Part shown: in pieces, positions 23,182 to 35,451 of the stretch
Numbering within the stretch: the stretch's first letter is position 1
Layout of the letters: each line of letters begins with the position of its first letter
Source: Rheum nobile
Lineage: Eukaryota; Streptophyta; Magnoliopsida; Caryophyllales; Polygonaceae
Direction of reading: 5' to 3'
NCBI GenBank assembly: GCA_027886185.1
Contig: WOAB01000619.1
Location: 3,410,001-3,474,000 of the forward strand
DNA: 64,000 nucleotides
Notes under the pieces: model-generated
Databases searched by the model: none
What the model saw: the letters and a program-made list of their open reading frames with translations, nothing else
Told to the model about the DNA's origin: nothing
Position numbers and translations under genes: made by a program

Positions 23182-24406
23182 TGATGTGATCCCACCTCCC
23201 ATGACGGCCACAAACGAGGAAGAAGACATGAGCCTTCGCTCAGAGGGCCCAGTGACAAGGTCCATGTCCAAAGCCATCGCCGACGCTGTCACCTCCCTAG
23301 TCGCTCGCGTCATCGCTGGCCAAGGTAGCCCAGACACCGAACCCAGACTCGTCGTCCTCGCCACCATTGGTATCGAAGAACCAAGCCCATCGGAGCCGGA
23401 ACCGGGTGCACCCACTGCCGAGCCCCTCGACTCATCATCGCCGTCGCTCGCCTTGTCTGCACCCATGCTCTCGCCGCTACCGGGTTTTGACACATAGAGG
23501 TTTATTTGCCATTGTTTTGAGACATTACTATTTTTAGTATTCTGCTTATTTTAGATACTTTCTATTTATAGTTATTTCTATGTTTAGGGTGTATGCCTTT
23601 GCATGTTTGCATGGGCTAGCCCACTAGGCTCGACTCGGCCCATCCGAGTCCTCGCCTTTAGTATTTAAGTTCAAACATTGTTATTGGTTTGTTCACGTTC
23701 AATTTTAATTAAGGCTTTAGTAGAGTGTTTATCCTCCTACCCTTGATCGGATGTCACCCTCTATCTTCGCATCTCCTTCACTCCGCCACCGACGCTACGA
23801 CATCGCTTGAACCCTCAAGCCAAATCTTCCTTTGCATCTCCCTTCACTCCGCTGCCGATGCTACGGCCAAAGACTTGTCTTTCAAGTCATCTATCCCTCC
23901 ATCTAATCACTTCCGCCATCGTAACCCCATCGCAACACCATCTCCACCCAATCGCTTCCCATCGCACCCACAATCGAACCCAAACCCTTTGTTGTCGCCG
24001 TCGCTAGCATTGCAGTGACACTCACCCTCGTCATCGCTATCGTCGTCGCCAATGAGCCCAGACACTCACCCAGTCGATCGCTCGTCACCGCCTTCGCCAT
24101 CGACACCGCCATCGTCGTCGTCTTCGCCAACGTGACACTCATCGTGACACTTGTCATCGCCGTCGCCGACACCACCCAAACCATCACCACCGGGTTCGCT
24201 ATCGGCCACCACCGTGTCCGATAACCTCTAAAAGCACTTTTCACTTCGCCATCAATCTTGTCAACCTTTTGTGCAAGACAACAAGGGTTTGCACCCAAGG
24301 ATTCCACGACAGGTTTGACAAGGACAAGAGTGACTTCTCGCCCAAGACTAGATCCAAGGTGTCACCTTTGACAAGTGTGCTCGTCATCGGAGGTAAGAAC
24401 ACATCA
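23182..24406 (+). repeat. Element C 5' LTR
   Basis: Begins TGATGTGATCCCACC, ends AACACATCA. About 1225 bp and closely similar to the 3' copy. Confidence 0.92.
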
Positions 24407-24408
24407 AC

Positions 24409-24422
24409 TGGCATCAAAGCCC
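24409..24422 (+). other. Element C primer-binding site (degenerate)
   Basis: TGGCATCAAAGCCC two bases after the LTR, a mutated form of the initiator-Met site TGGTATCAGAGCC. Confidence 0.6.
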
Positions 24423-25268
24423 AGCAGTCTTGTAAGTCACGAACTCAAGTTTGCATTTTGTTCACAAATTGTTTTTCTTGACCCCCACCTTGCTTTCGCA
24501 TAATCATCGTTCAAGAGAAAAACCAAAAGTTTCCATAAATAACTTGTCCAATCGGTTTCTACAAGGTAATTCCTTGGCCGGAATTTTTTTCCTTGCTCCC
24601 TAAGTTTTGGTGTGTTTGGTAACTTTGATATCTTACATACTAGAATAATTTGTTTCCTTGTTTCTTGCGTTGATAGAGTTTTCCATATTTGCTTGCTTTG
24701 CTTTTTAGGTTGTTAACCGAATTTCCATATATAAGATATCATCAAATCTTATCTTCTCTCTCCTATCTCTAAGATCACGCTTGTGATATTCTTGTTACTT
24801 AGACCGTTTTTATTTTGTTTCCTTTTGCATAATCCGATCTCTTCAAAAGATAAGATTTCAGATATTATTAAAAAAAAAAGGATAATCCAAAAGGATATTC
24901 AAAAAATAAATAAAAAATTCCAAGTTAGGGAAAGTCAAAATAAGGCAACCCTAACCCACTCACTCCGGTCTAGGCTCATCTTCTCAATCCATCCACCGTC
25001 TAGGTCAAGCTTCCTAGAAGGTATTGTCTTGCTAATTTGGTTGCTTTGTTTACGTTTGATCTAGGGTTTCACTTTGTTCTTGTGTGTTTGATTGATGACT
25101 TGCTTGATACACCATCTCTTGTGACAAGCCTAGCCGCCCTCACGGCAAGCCAATACAAGCCCTTCCCTACGTGAACTTTGTGACTTGATTAGTGATTTCT
25201 TGGTTGTTGTTCTTTGTGTCCTTTGGTTCATTTTTACTCCTATATCTTTCCCTATTGTTATAGGTAGC
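24423..25268. other. Element C leader
   Basis: No coding sequence; untranslated leader between the primer site and the gag ATG. Confidence 0.6.
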
Positions 25269-27462
25269 ATGACGAGTGGATTTAGTGAAGAGAACACAGG
25301 CGCCGACAACACCAACCCACAACCTCAGCCGTTGGGTCTACAACAAGACCAAACCCCCTCCCCCCCCCCCAAGATCTTCAACAACAAGATCCACTCATGG
25401 AGTTGTCCGAAGAGCAACAATTGATACAAGCTCTACGACAACAAGTTGCAACCTTGCAAGCACAACAACGAGTGGCACCCATCGTGCCCACTCCCACTCC
25501 AGTGATCGCTATGGACGCGCCGATTGTGCCCAGAGCCACCGACGCAGGTCCAAGCAAGACTCGCATGGACAAAGGCAAGAGAGTCATGCCATCGACTTCC
25601 AACCTACAACCACAACTCAATCGGATGCAAAGTGTGATCGAGAGCCGACAAGGTTACGTGTCTCACCAAGACCGTTACGTATCTAGAGCCACACCCGCTG
25701 GCTACGACACCGGCTCCAACCACGACGTCGACACTCAAGGTGAGTTTTCTGAACCTGACGACTTTGATGACATGTATGCATCTCGACGCACCCAGCGCCG
25801 CATTCCAGGCTTAGCGCCACACGAAGGCCGAGTCCGCGAAGCCGAGTTAGCCGCTGCGACGCCGAGGCGACCCAGTCGCCGTCCCAGTGGGCACACGTGA
25901 CGCGATGATGCCGCCTTAAGGACGCCTCCTACCCAGCCCAGAAGCTACGATGTCCGAGACCATCTTCGACATCAAAGCGCTCGGACGCCACACTATGGGT
26001 CTGATGGCTACGCGTCCATGACACCCACCGTTCAAGATGACTTCGACGAGTTCGACGACGAAGAACTCAAGGAATCAGGTATGGTCAATCCCAATTTTTC
26101 CATCCACCCCTTGGAGACCCTATTGAATTACAGGATCGTCCATCGGATTGGATTCCCCCTCCGCGTCTCCAGCCCCAAGGAGATCGTGCTTGTGACATTG
26201 GCGGCGAGCGCCGCAATGTCATGCCCAGAGATGTTCGTCGAGCCGACTACGACACCCAGCCGCGACAGCGCCGATGCAACGACGCCTACACGCCCAGGGA
26301 CGGGTTTGCTCGCGGCGATGATCCCCCAGCCCGCGAAAGACGCTAGCTTGGACGCGATAGAGCCCCTGGTGTGCGTGCTTACGAGAACCCTCTCTACGCC
26401 GCCGCGCCACACAACGCGCACATGCCAGCTCCTGCCCAGCCTCGATACCAACGACACGAAGTCAAGGTAAAAATCGAGCACTTCTTTGGTGAATACAATC
26501 CTTCTGTTTTTCTTGAATGGGTGCAGGCCACCGAATACACACTTCGCTATTGTCGAGTGCCACCCGAGAACCATGTCGACGCCGTGACGCTCCACTTCAG
26601 AGGCGCCGCCCGTGTGTGGTGGCATAGATTTTTCGATGACAGTGTCTGACGCCGCCTACCCCTCATCACCGAATCGCACCAATTGGTCTACGTGATGACA
26701 AAGAAATATGTGCCTCCGGATTACCGTAATCAAATGAGAATGGAGATAGCCATGGCTCGCCAAGGCTCACAAACTCCACTCGAGTTCTTCTCCAAGCTAG
26801 AGGACATGTATTATAAGGCCAACATCAGTGTTGCCCCATCAACTTTGAGAACCAAGTTCTTGAGTGGATTGAACACGGCCATCCGTGATCAACTCGAGAT
26901 CTTGCCCATCAAGGATTTGAACACCCTCACGCATACGGCGATGCAAATCCATGCACAACTCAATCGCCGAAAGTCCTACACTTGGCAAAGTGGCCAAACA
27001 AGGTATTCTTCTAACCCTAGTAGTTTGCCTTCTTCTAATGTGCGCCCTAGTGCTTCTTCCACATCCGCATCAAGCCAAGCCCCCAAGGCGAAGCCAATGA
27101 TGCCAAGCGCAGTGTCACGCCAGACTACGCCCAGACAACCTCCAGTGGGCACCGATCGCGCGCGCGACGTCGAATGCTACAAGTGTGGTAGACGGGGCCA
27201 CTTTAAGAAGGACTGCCCCAATGCTCGCCGAGTGCTCTTCTCCACGGCCTCCGCTGGCTACGAGTTTTGCGACGATGATGAGCCCACTCTAGAGCCTATC
27301 GATGAAGGCATCGAAGAAGAGGAAGACGCCTACGACTGCGAACCCGCTTCTCTACACACGGGCATACCATTGAGCTTGGTGACACGGCGTCTAATCACTG
27401 TCAAGGAAGCAAGCCTCAACAACCAATGTGAGAACTTGTTCCACACAAGAGCTCTCGTCTAG
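25269..27462 (+). pseudogene. Element C gag with zinc knuckle, broken
   Basis: ATG at 25269. A run of C (25363-25372) marks a frameshift, and the frame resumes at 25397-25900 with a Gln-rich coil and basic regions. Capsid core at 26371-26649 (VKIEHFFGEYNP, FLEWVQATEYT, FRGAARVWWHRFF) and 26683-27459 (RQGSQTPLEFFSKLEDMYYKA). Zinc knuckle CYKCGRRGHFKKDC (CX2CX4HX4C) at about 27175. Stops at 26647 (TGA) and 27460 (TAG) and frameshifts near 25900-26020 break it. Capsid proteins build the virus-like particle; the knuckle binds element RNA. Confidence 0.85.
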
Positions 27463-27822
27463 ACGGCTTCCTTGAGCGTCATTATTGATGGAGGTTCATG
27501 TGCTAATATTGTGAATGAGAAGGTCGTGACACACTTCAAGTTGCCCACGACGCCTCATCCCCAACCCTATGCCCTCCAATGGATTTTTTCTACTCCAGGT
27601 AATACAGTGTCTCGCCAATGCTTAATTTCTTTTTCAATAGGCGAATACTGTGATTCTATCCTTTGTGATGTCGTTGCAATGGACGCCACCCATATTTTGC
27701 TTGGACGCCCATGGCAATTCGACAGGCGCGTGCTCCATGATGGCTATTTGAACACTTATGTGTTCAATTACCACGGGAAGCGCGTCACCTTGCATCCAAT
27801 GTCTCCCTATGAGATCTTGTAG
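27463..27822 (+). pseudogene. Element C aspartic protease
   Basis: In frame with gag after the TAG at 27460. VIIDGGSCANIV holds the D-G-G active-site loop typical of CRM proteases; LLGRPWQFDRR is the second family block. It would cleave the Gag-Pol polyprotein. Confidence 0.85.
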
Positions 27823-28146
27823 GACCGGGTTGAACGGGATCGCCAAAAGGCCATTGAGGCCACCGCTACAAGGCCAAACGCGTCCCCAGAGGCACTCTAG
27901 AGGCCAAACTCCTCCAATTCTAGCAAAATTCGTCTCCACTAGGCACTGCCCAGAAGAAGCCGAACGCCACAAGTGGGCCACCCAGTGCCCATCTGGATCG
28001 TCATGGCGCCGCTGCTACTGCCGCTAGCAAGGCCAAAAGAGGCACACCAGAAGCTTGGCCAGGTTCTCCCCGTTATTGGCTCAAGCATTGGCCCACATAC
28101 TCCCAGTGCCTCACAAATATCACCAAGTGCTTCGCCATCGACATAG

Positions 28147-29232
28147 TTGGCCATTCCATTGCCACAGACGCCCCCATTGCAAGGCCACTGCGAGCGCCGA
28201 TTGTTTTTAGCCATGCCTAGTGAGCTCACTGCTATGTTGTCTGGCAAAGTTCCATGTTTTCTTATTGTGCCAACTCCGTGCATCCCAGAGTCGTCGAGTG
28301 TCGCGTCTGTGCCACCAGCCATTACCGCGTTGCTCGCCGCCTTCGACGACGTCTTCCCCGATGAGTTGCCACAAGGCCTACCACCCCTAAGGGGCATTGA
28401 GCACCAAATTGACCTGGTGCCTGGTGCCTCATTGCCCAATCACACTTCTTACCGAGCTGGACCAGAAGAGACCCAAGAGCTGCAGTACCAAGTGCAAGAA
28501 TTGTTGGATTGCGGCTACGTGAGGGAGTCACTTTCCCCTTGTGCTGTGCATGTGATTCTTGTGTCCAAGAAAGATGGCACATGGAGAATGTGTGTTGATT
28601 GTCGTGCTATAAACCAGATTACTGTGAAGTATAGGCATCCAATCCCACGTCTGGACGACATGCTTGATGAGCTCCATGGCGCCACACTTTTCTCCAAGAT
28701 TGATTTGAAGAGTGGGTATCACTAAATTCGGATGAAAGAAGGTGATGAGTGGAAGACCGCCTTCAAGACCAAGTATGGGCTCTATGAGTGGCTTGTCATG
28801 CCATTTGGGCTCACCAACGCGCCCAGCACCTTCATGCGCTTGATGAACCACGTCTTGAGAGCTTTCCTTGGCAAGTTTTTTGTCGTTTATTTCGATGACA
28901 TACTTGTGTACTCACACAGCCTTGAGTAGCACGTCGATCACCTACGCCTTGTGCTTGATTGCCTTCGACGTGAGCGCTTATTCGCCAACCTTGGCAAGTG
29001 TCATTTCTGCAGTGACACTACAAACTTTCTTGGCTACGTTGTGGGTAAAGATGGCTTGCGCGTCGACGAAGACAAGGTCAAGGCCATCAAGGATTGGCCG
29101 ACGACGCCAACCCAGGTGAGGAGTTTCCTTGGCCTCGCTGGGTTCTATAGGCGCTTTGTGAGAGATTTCTCCTCCATTTCCGCGCCCTTGCATGAGCTTA
29201 CGAAGAAGGGAAGACACAGTCTTGTGGCTTGA
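28147..29232 (+). pseudogene. Element C reverse transcriptase, broken
   Basis: SPCAVHVILVSKKDGTWRMC, then RHPIPRLDDMLDE, KIDLKSGYH and MPFGLTNAPSTFMR, then the catalytic YFDDILVYS at about 28890, and FLGLAGFYRRFV. Stops: TAA 28723-28725 where the family has Gln, and TAG 28927-28929. Region 27823-28146, the linker between protease and reverse transcriptase, is frame-broken. Confidence 0.9.
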
Positions 29233-30637
29233 GGCCCACGAGAAGGCCTTCACGTCTTTGAAGTGGGCCTTGTGCCAGGCGCCTTTGCTCCAGCTCCCCG
29301 ACTTTGCCAAACACTTTGAGATGGAGTGTGATGCCTCAGACATAGGCATTGGGGGTGTGCTACACCAAGAGAAAAGGCCCATTGCATATTTCAGTGAGAA
29401 GCTCACGGGGGCCACTCTCAACTACCCCACCTATGACAAAGAATTGTATGCCCTAGTGCATGTGCTAAAGACTTGGCAATATTATCTTTGGCCACGTGAA
29501 TTTGTCATCCACAGCGACCACGTAGCCTTGAGCTATTTGAAGAGCCAAGCCCACCTCAACCGACGCCATGCTCGTTGGGTGGAGTTCCTTGAGACATTTC
29601 CATATGTCGTGGTCCATAAGAAGGGAAAAGAGAACATTGTAGCCGACGCACTCTCTCGCAGGTACGTTCTCTTGACTCATGTGCAAACTAAGATTCTAGG
29701 ATTTGCTTTGATTAAGGAATTATATGCTATTGATCCTTTCTTTGCACCTATATTCGAGCATTGCCTTAGACTACGTGAGTTTGAGTCTTATTTTATTTCT
29801 GAGGGTTATTTATACAAGGCTGGCCGCCTATGCATCCCTAGGTCCTCCATTAGGCTCCTTTTGATTCAGGAAGCACACGACACTCGTGGACATTTTGGGA
29901 TTAGTAAGACCTTGGCTGCCCTAAGAGAACACTTTTTCTGGCCTCGTATGACCCACCAAGTGACTCGCTTTTGTAGAAGCTGTGTGACATGCCAAAGGGC
30001 CAAAGCCAAATCTAGCCCACACGGCCTCTACACGTCATTTCCCATTCCTCGTGCCCCCTGGGAAGACCTTTCTATGGATTTCATCACGGGTTTGCCCCTC
30101 TCTAGACGAGGTAAAGACTCTATTTTTGTGGTCGTAGATAGGTTTTCTAAGATGGCACATTTTAGTGCTAGTGAGATTGCGGATTTATTCTTTGAGCATG
30201 TGGTGCGTCTTCATGGAGTCCCTCGTACCATTGTTAGTGATAGGGATTCTAAGTTTGTTGGTCATTTTTGGAGAACACTTTGGGGTAAGCTAGGCACTAA
30301 GCTTCTATTTTCCACTAGCTACCACCCCCAGACCGATGGCCAAATGGAGGTCACGATTAGAACCCTAGGAGCCCTCCTTCGCACGATGCTTAAAGCCAAC
30401 CCTAGGCATTGGGAGGACTTGTTATCACTTGTCGAGTTTTGTTACAATAGATGCAGGCATACGGCGACCAAGTTGACACTGTTCGAAGTGGTGTATGGCA
30501 TGAACCCATTGACGCCGCTGGATTTGTCGCCACGCCCACTCCGAGACCTAGTGCACGTCTCTGCCACCAATCGCGCCGAGCATGTGCAAGAGCTCCATCG
30601 CCGGACCAGGGATCAGTTAGAGAGAAGGGCCTCATAG
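29192..30637 (+). pseudogene. Element C RNase H and integrase
   Basis: A frameshift near 29215 separates it from the reverse transcriptase. RNase H: FEMECDASDIGIGGVL, LNYPTYDKELYALV, FVIHSDH, NIVADALSRR. Integrase: HH-CC zinc finger (CRSCVTCQRAK), WEDLSMDFITGLP with the first Asp, VSDRDSKF with the second, DGQMEVTIRTLG with the Glu. A short in-frame deletion follows KMAHF. The open frame spans 481 codons. Confidence 0.9.
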
Positions 30638-30700
30638 TATCCCTCGCAGAAGAACACTGGCTGCCACCTCATAGTTTTCGCACTCGGAGACCTTGTCTGG

Positions 30701-31246
30701 GTGCATTTGCGAAAAGAAAGATTCCCCTCACGCCGCAAGCACAAATTGGCACCACATGGAGATGGCCCATTCCGCGTGATCAAAGCCATAGGGGACAATG
30801 CCTATCAACTCGAGCTCCTACCAAATTTTGGAGTACATGCGTCCTTCAACATAGCGGACTTGACGCCATATGTTGAGCCTGAGTTCGATGATGGTGAAGC
30901 GGGGACGCTTCACAGCCAAGTGGGGGAGGGTGATGTGATCCCACCTCCCATGACGGCCATAGATGAGGAAGAAGCCATGAGCCTTCGCTCAGAGGGCCCA
31001 GTGACAAGGTCCAGGTCCAGGTCCAAAGCCATCGCCGTCGCCTCCCTAGTCGCTCGCGTCATCGCTGGCCAAGGTAGCCCAGACACCGAACCCAGACTCG
31101 TCATCCTCGCCACCATCGGCATCGGAGAACCAAGCCCATCGCAGCCGGAACCGGGTGCACCCACTGCCGAACCCCTCGACTCATCGTCGTCGTCGCTCGC
31201 CTTGTCTGCACCCATGCTCTCGCCGCTACCGGGTTTTGACACTTAG
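30701..31246 (+). pseudogene. Element C integrase C-terminal domain with CR-like tail in the LTR
   Basis: FPSRRKHKLAPHGDGPFRVI and NIADLTPYVEPEFDD form the integrase C-terminal fold. The frame then passes through the polypurine tract (30918-30930) as VGEGDVI and goes 100 codons into the 3' LTR, with SEGPVTRSRSRSKAIA. In CRM elements this CR motif is linked to centromere targeting. A frameshift near 30640-30700 separates it from the integrase core. Confidence 0.85.
30918..30930 (+). other. Element C polypurine tract
   Basis: AAGTGGGGGAGGG immediately before the 3' LTR start TGATGTGATC. Confidence 0.85.
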
Positions 31247-32166
31247 AGGTTTATTTGCCATTGTTTTGGCATTGTTTTGAGATATTACTATTTTTAGTAT
31301 TATGCTTTTTTTAGATACTTTCTATTTATAGTTATTTCTATGTTTAGGGTGTGTGCCTCTGCTTGCTTGCATGGGCTAGCCCACTAGGCTTGACTCGGCC
31401 CATCCGAGTCCTCGCCTTTAGTACTTCAGTTCAAACATTGTTATTGTTTTGTTCACGTTCAATTTTAATCAAGGCTTTAGTAGAGTGTTTATCCTCCTAC
31501 CCTTGATCGGACGTCACCCTTTATCTTCGCATCTCCTTCACTCCGCCGCTGACGCTACGGCATCGCTTGAACCCTCAAGCCAAGTCTTCCTTCGCATCTC
31601 CCTTCACTCCGCTGTCGATGCTACGGCCAAAGACTTGTCTTTCAAGTCATCTATCCCTCCATGCTTCCGTCATCGTAACCCCATCGCAACACCATCGCCA
31701 CCCAATCGCTTCCCATCGCACCCATAATCGAACCCAAACCCTTCGCTATCGCCGTCGCTAGCACTGTAGTGACACTCACCCTCGTCATCGCTATCGCCGT
31801 CACCAACGAGCCCAGACACTCACCCAGTCGATCGGTCGTCACTGCCATCGCCTTCGCCATCGACACTGCCATCGGCGTCGTCTTCGCCAACATGACACTC
31901 ATTGTGACACTTGTCATCGCCGTCATCGACACCACCCAGACCATCACCATCGGGTTCGCTATCGGCCACCACCGTGTCTGATAACCTCTAAAAGCACTGT
32001 TCACTTCGCCACCAATCTTGTCAACCTTTCGTGCAAGACAACAAGGGTTTGCACCCAAGGATTCCATGGCAGGTTTGACAAGGACAAGAGTGACTTCTCG
32101 CCCAAGACTAGATCCAAGGTGTCACCTTTGACAAGTATGCTCATCATCGGAGGCAAGAATACATCA
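30931..32166 (+). repeat. Element C 3' LTR
   Basis: 1236 bp, begins TGATGTGATCCCACC and ends AATACATCA, then the target duplication ATGAT. Confidence 0.92.
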
Positions 32167-32777
32167 ATGATGGTGATGAATGGATCTGGATGTGGGGATT
32201 GGTTTGTGATGGAGATCGAAGGGATAAGTATCCTAGACTCACGTGGATATGACTCACCACAAGAGAATAGAATAGGACCAAAAAGCATAGGGATATTACG
32301 CACCCTAAACTAGTCGATCAAAAGCCCGATATTTCACACGAGCAAAGACTGAAATTTCTGGAAATTTTCAAAGGAGATATCTCTGGTTTTTTATTAAGCA
32401 TTTGATGATTACAAAAGGCTCACGAGGCTTGCTTAAATAGGCATACAAAATTGGAGTTTAAAACTCTTGAACTAGCCTAGTAAAAGCTTCCTCTAATTAG
32501 TGTCTTATAGATCTAATAACTCTTAAACCGGAAGTCTTTTGAGCTTGCCCTTCTAGAACAAGGTAGCTGGATGACTTAAATGGGCTTACTCCAAAAAATG
32601 GGCCCAAACTCCCGAGGGAATTGAAATTGAGCCCATGAGGAATGCATGTATGTCACTCAGGCGCGGCAGCGAGCGCGTCATTGGCTTGTTGTATCGAACC
32701 ACCAAGCACCCTTCACATTTGCTCGGCACTCCTTGGGTCATATGGCTTATTTTGAGTTATAATTAATGATAGACAAG

Positions 32778-34556
32778 CTATGGCTCGAGCAAAGTTTCCA
32801 TGATGGTGGAGAATGCCGAGGAGGAACATGAAAACCCAAGAAAGTGCGCGCGTCCGGGATGCCAGCTGGAGTTGGTTGAACATTTGACAATTTTCCTCGA
32901 ACAACCTAAAGATAAGGTTGGTGGAGTCCGGGTTGGAGTAGTTATGAGTGCCACCGCCGAGAAAGGAGGCCCTAGAAGAAGCAAAGCAGCTTGAGGATCT
33001 TGGTCTTCTTGATCTTCATGATTGACCCTAAGCAGGGTCACATCATCCTCCCCTCCTTCAAAAGGATTCGTCCTCGAATCCGAGTGCACTTTAATAAATA
33101 GCTTTAGAGCACACAAAACGGCATAAAGTACAACAAGAAAGTGAGGGACCAAGACGTCTTTAGGGAAAACAAGGTACGTGTAAGCAAACATGATTAGTTT
33201 CAAAGAGTATCCATGGATGAATTTCCATGCAGAAGTATTGCCCAGCTTCAGCCTAAAGATATGCTTAAGTATAGAACATGAGATGCACATGACATACTTA
33301 GCAACAAAAGCAATGCATACGGCAATTTTTTTCTCATGCAACAAGAATTGCGAATGAGATCAATGATGCACACATGAATGCCTAGTTCTACATGCAAAAA
33401 CTGAATGCAACAACTTCAATTTCCTATATACATGCTTATGACGAACTAAATGCATCCAACAAGTCATGAATTGAGCAATAGAACTATGATGTATGAAAGA
33501 ATTTCTAGTTCTAACAACAAAAATAGATTCATGAACTTGACATTCTATTACCCTTGAAAAATACTCAGTTTGACGCAAGGGAAAAATAATAGATAAAGTA
33601 GGGCCAAGAGATACTCCCCTAGAGTTAGTCTTGAATGGAACATCCTTCTCTTCTTGGCCACAAACAGAATTTTCAAAAGGCTTCTCATCCTTAGTCTCGA
33701 CCCCTTCTTGTAGTAAGAAAGGCAAACTTGAAGGAACCATATGTGTCTGGTCCGTCCATGGAGTATCTAGTGAAGTTAAAGAGCTTCGCTTGATGGTAGG
33801 CCGAAACTTGCTTCTTGGAGGAGTTGAAGATGGTTCCAAGGTTTCCTCCTCTTTTTCTTTTGGCCTTAGCTCCTCTTCAATGATGATAGGAGGCTGACAC
33901 AGTTATTCCTTGAGCTCTTCATCACATTTGGTTTGTTCAGCCATAGGGAGAGGCTCTTTGGTTGGCTTCGGTTCATCCAACCTTGGTGGAAGTTCTTCAC
34001 ATGTCGCTTAGACTCTTGGTGGGGACTCACATGAAGCAGCCATGACAACATCTCTCTTGAAGCATGGTATCTCATCATCCTTCCCCTTGTATATGTAGTA
34101 GCGATTAGGGCAAATGTCAGCCAAATGGCCTCGCCCTTCACACATAACACACACAATATCACGTGTTCTAATTCGGGGTTGTGGGGTCACTCTTTCTCTG
34201 CCCTTGGACGTGCTAAAACATGATTTTGGTGAGTCATAGACTCCCTTGGTCTGCACGGAAGGGTTAGAAGAAGAATGATAATAAGGTTCAAAAGAAGGGA
34301 CAATTTGATACCTTGTTGGGGAGTGCCATCTTTCTTCATTTCTATAGCCATAGTCATAGCCATAGTCTCCATAAGATTGTCTCCTTGGAGACATGTTCCT
34401 TGGTCTATTACCTTGGTTGCAAAAATCCTTGTAGGTGCTCGTGTGAGTGTTGGAGTTGGGGTATACACGTGGTCGAATCTCCCTACATGAAGCACCATAA
34501 TCCTGAAAGTAAAGGTAATCCCTTTGTGACATATGGCCCAAGCTAGACATCTCCAT
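32778..34556 (-). pseudogene. Element B single protein: CCHC zinc knuckle plus unknown C-terminal region, running into the LTR
   Basis: Frame 34556-34008, frame 33839-33360 and frame 33344-32778 are all in one register, giving about 593 codons. I find four breaks: TAA at 34008, one TAA near 33910, TGA near 33396 and none other seen. The N-terminal part is Tyr/Gly/Arg-rich (YGDYGYDYGYR). A CCHC knuckle, CVMCEGRGHLADIC, lies near residue 130. An acidic linker follows (EEELRPKEKEEE), then a long region with many His/Cys and hydrophobic residues that I cannot assign. The last part, HSDSRTNPFEGGEDDVT, crosses the polypurine tract and about 85 codons lie within the LTR. Random sequence of this length should hold over twenty stops. 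Function is unknown; the knuckle suggests RNA binding. Exact stop positions should be rechecked. Confidence 0.6.
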
Positions 34557-35437
34557 TCACTCCCCTTGCAAGGTTAGTAACCAAGACAAATACCAACACA
34601 ACAAGACAAGAGTAGTTAGGCCAGTCAATGGAACCTTGAGCTATCAAGTGCCAAAATTTTGAACCAAAGTTCCTTCCAAGTGCAGTTTGCAAGCTTTCAA
34701 AAACAAGGCAAGTTTGGGGGTAATTTTTGCAAACAAAAGACGGACACAACAACCTTGATTGAGCTTATGCACCAACTAGGAAGAACTGACCCTTACAAGA
34801 CACAAAAACAAGGTACTAATACAAGGTCCTCAAATTCAACTTGTTTTCTTTTTTCTGGCTTTGCCACTCTTTCTCGAACTTCTCACTTCTTACTCGACTT
34901 TTTCTGGCTACTTAGCCCTTTTTTTGTCGAGTTTCCTTGGCTATATTCCTTTTATTACACTTGAGAATTATAACAATGATAAAACAAACTTCTTGACTGA
35001 GGTGAGCACAAGTCTACAATTTGCTGGACTTTTAATTTTGTTTTTCTTTCAGTTGGCTTTGAGTTTTCTCAATTATTTTCATGTATCTTTAAGTACTTGC
35101 TCAAGTCAGTTCCTCCAAGCAAGAGACACAAGAATCAAGCAAGTTATTGCAGCCAAAAAGAAGAAATAAATGAAGTTCAGCCGAGTTTAATGGAAGCAAT
35201 TCAAGAGTTCAGTTTTGCAATGAATGAAGTGGGTTTAATCACTTCAATAACTTCAAGTGGAAATTAAAGAGGAGTTTAAGTAACTCAAAGGTTGTCTTCT
35301 TCGATTAAACAATCACAAGCACGAAAATAAGAGCAGATTGCAGCAAATTTTCACAAGAACAGGGCACAAAAATTCAGAAGCTTGCAAACAAACTTAGATT
35401 GAATTCTAATCCAAAGTTTTAAGCATTTACCTTGCTA
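34557..35437. other. Element B leader
   Basis: No coding sequence on the element strand; leader between the primer site and the ATG at 34556. Confidence 0.5.
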
Positions 35438-35449
35438 GCTCTGATACCA
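35438..35449 (-). other. Element B primer-binding site
   Basis: Minus strand TGGTATCAGAGC, two bases from the 5' LTR at 35452. Complementary to initiator tRNA-Met. Confidence 0.9.
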
Positions 35450-35451
35450 CA

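Larger units (their letters stand above)
23182..32166 (+). mobile_element. Element C: CRM-like Ty3/gypsy LTR retrotransposon, plus
   Basis: 8985 bp, target duplication ATGAT at 23177-23181 and 32167-32171, inside the left LTR of element B. LTRs 23182-24406 and 30931-32166. Plus-strand order: primer site, gag, zinc knuckle, protease, reverse transcriptase, RNase H, integrase, C-terminal tail. The final frame passes through the polypurine tract into the 3' LTR and contains EGPVTRSRS, like the CR motif of CRM elements. Several stops and frameshifts make it non-functional. It is the last element to join this stack. Confidence 0.92.

Noticed and set aside
23725..24481. Open frames in the 5' LTR of C, repeated in the 3' LTR at 31449-32313
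   Set aside because: Present in both LTRs, Ser/Pro or Thr/Val-rich from low-complexity codons, and not in the pol register.
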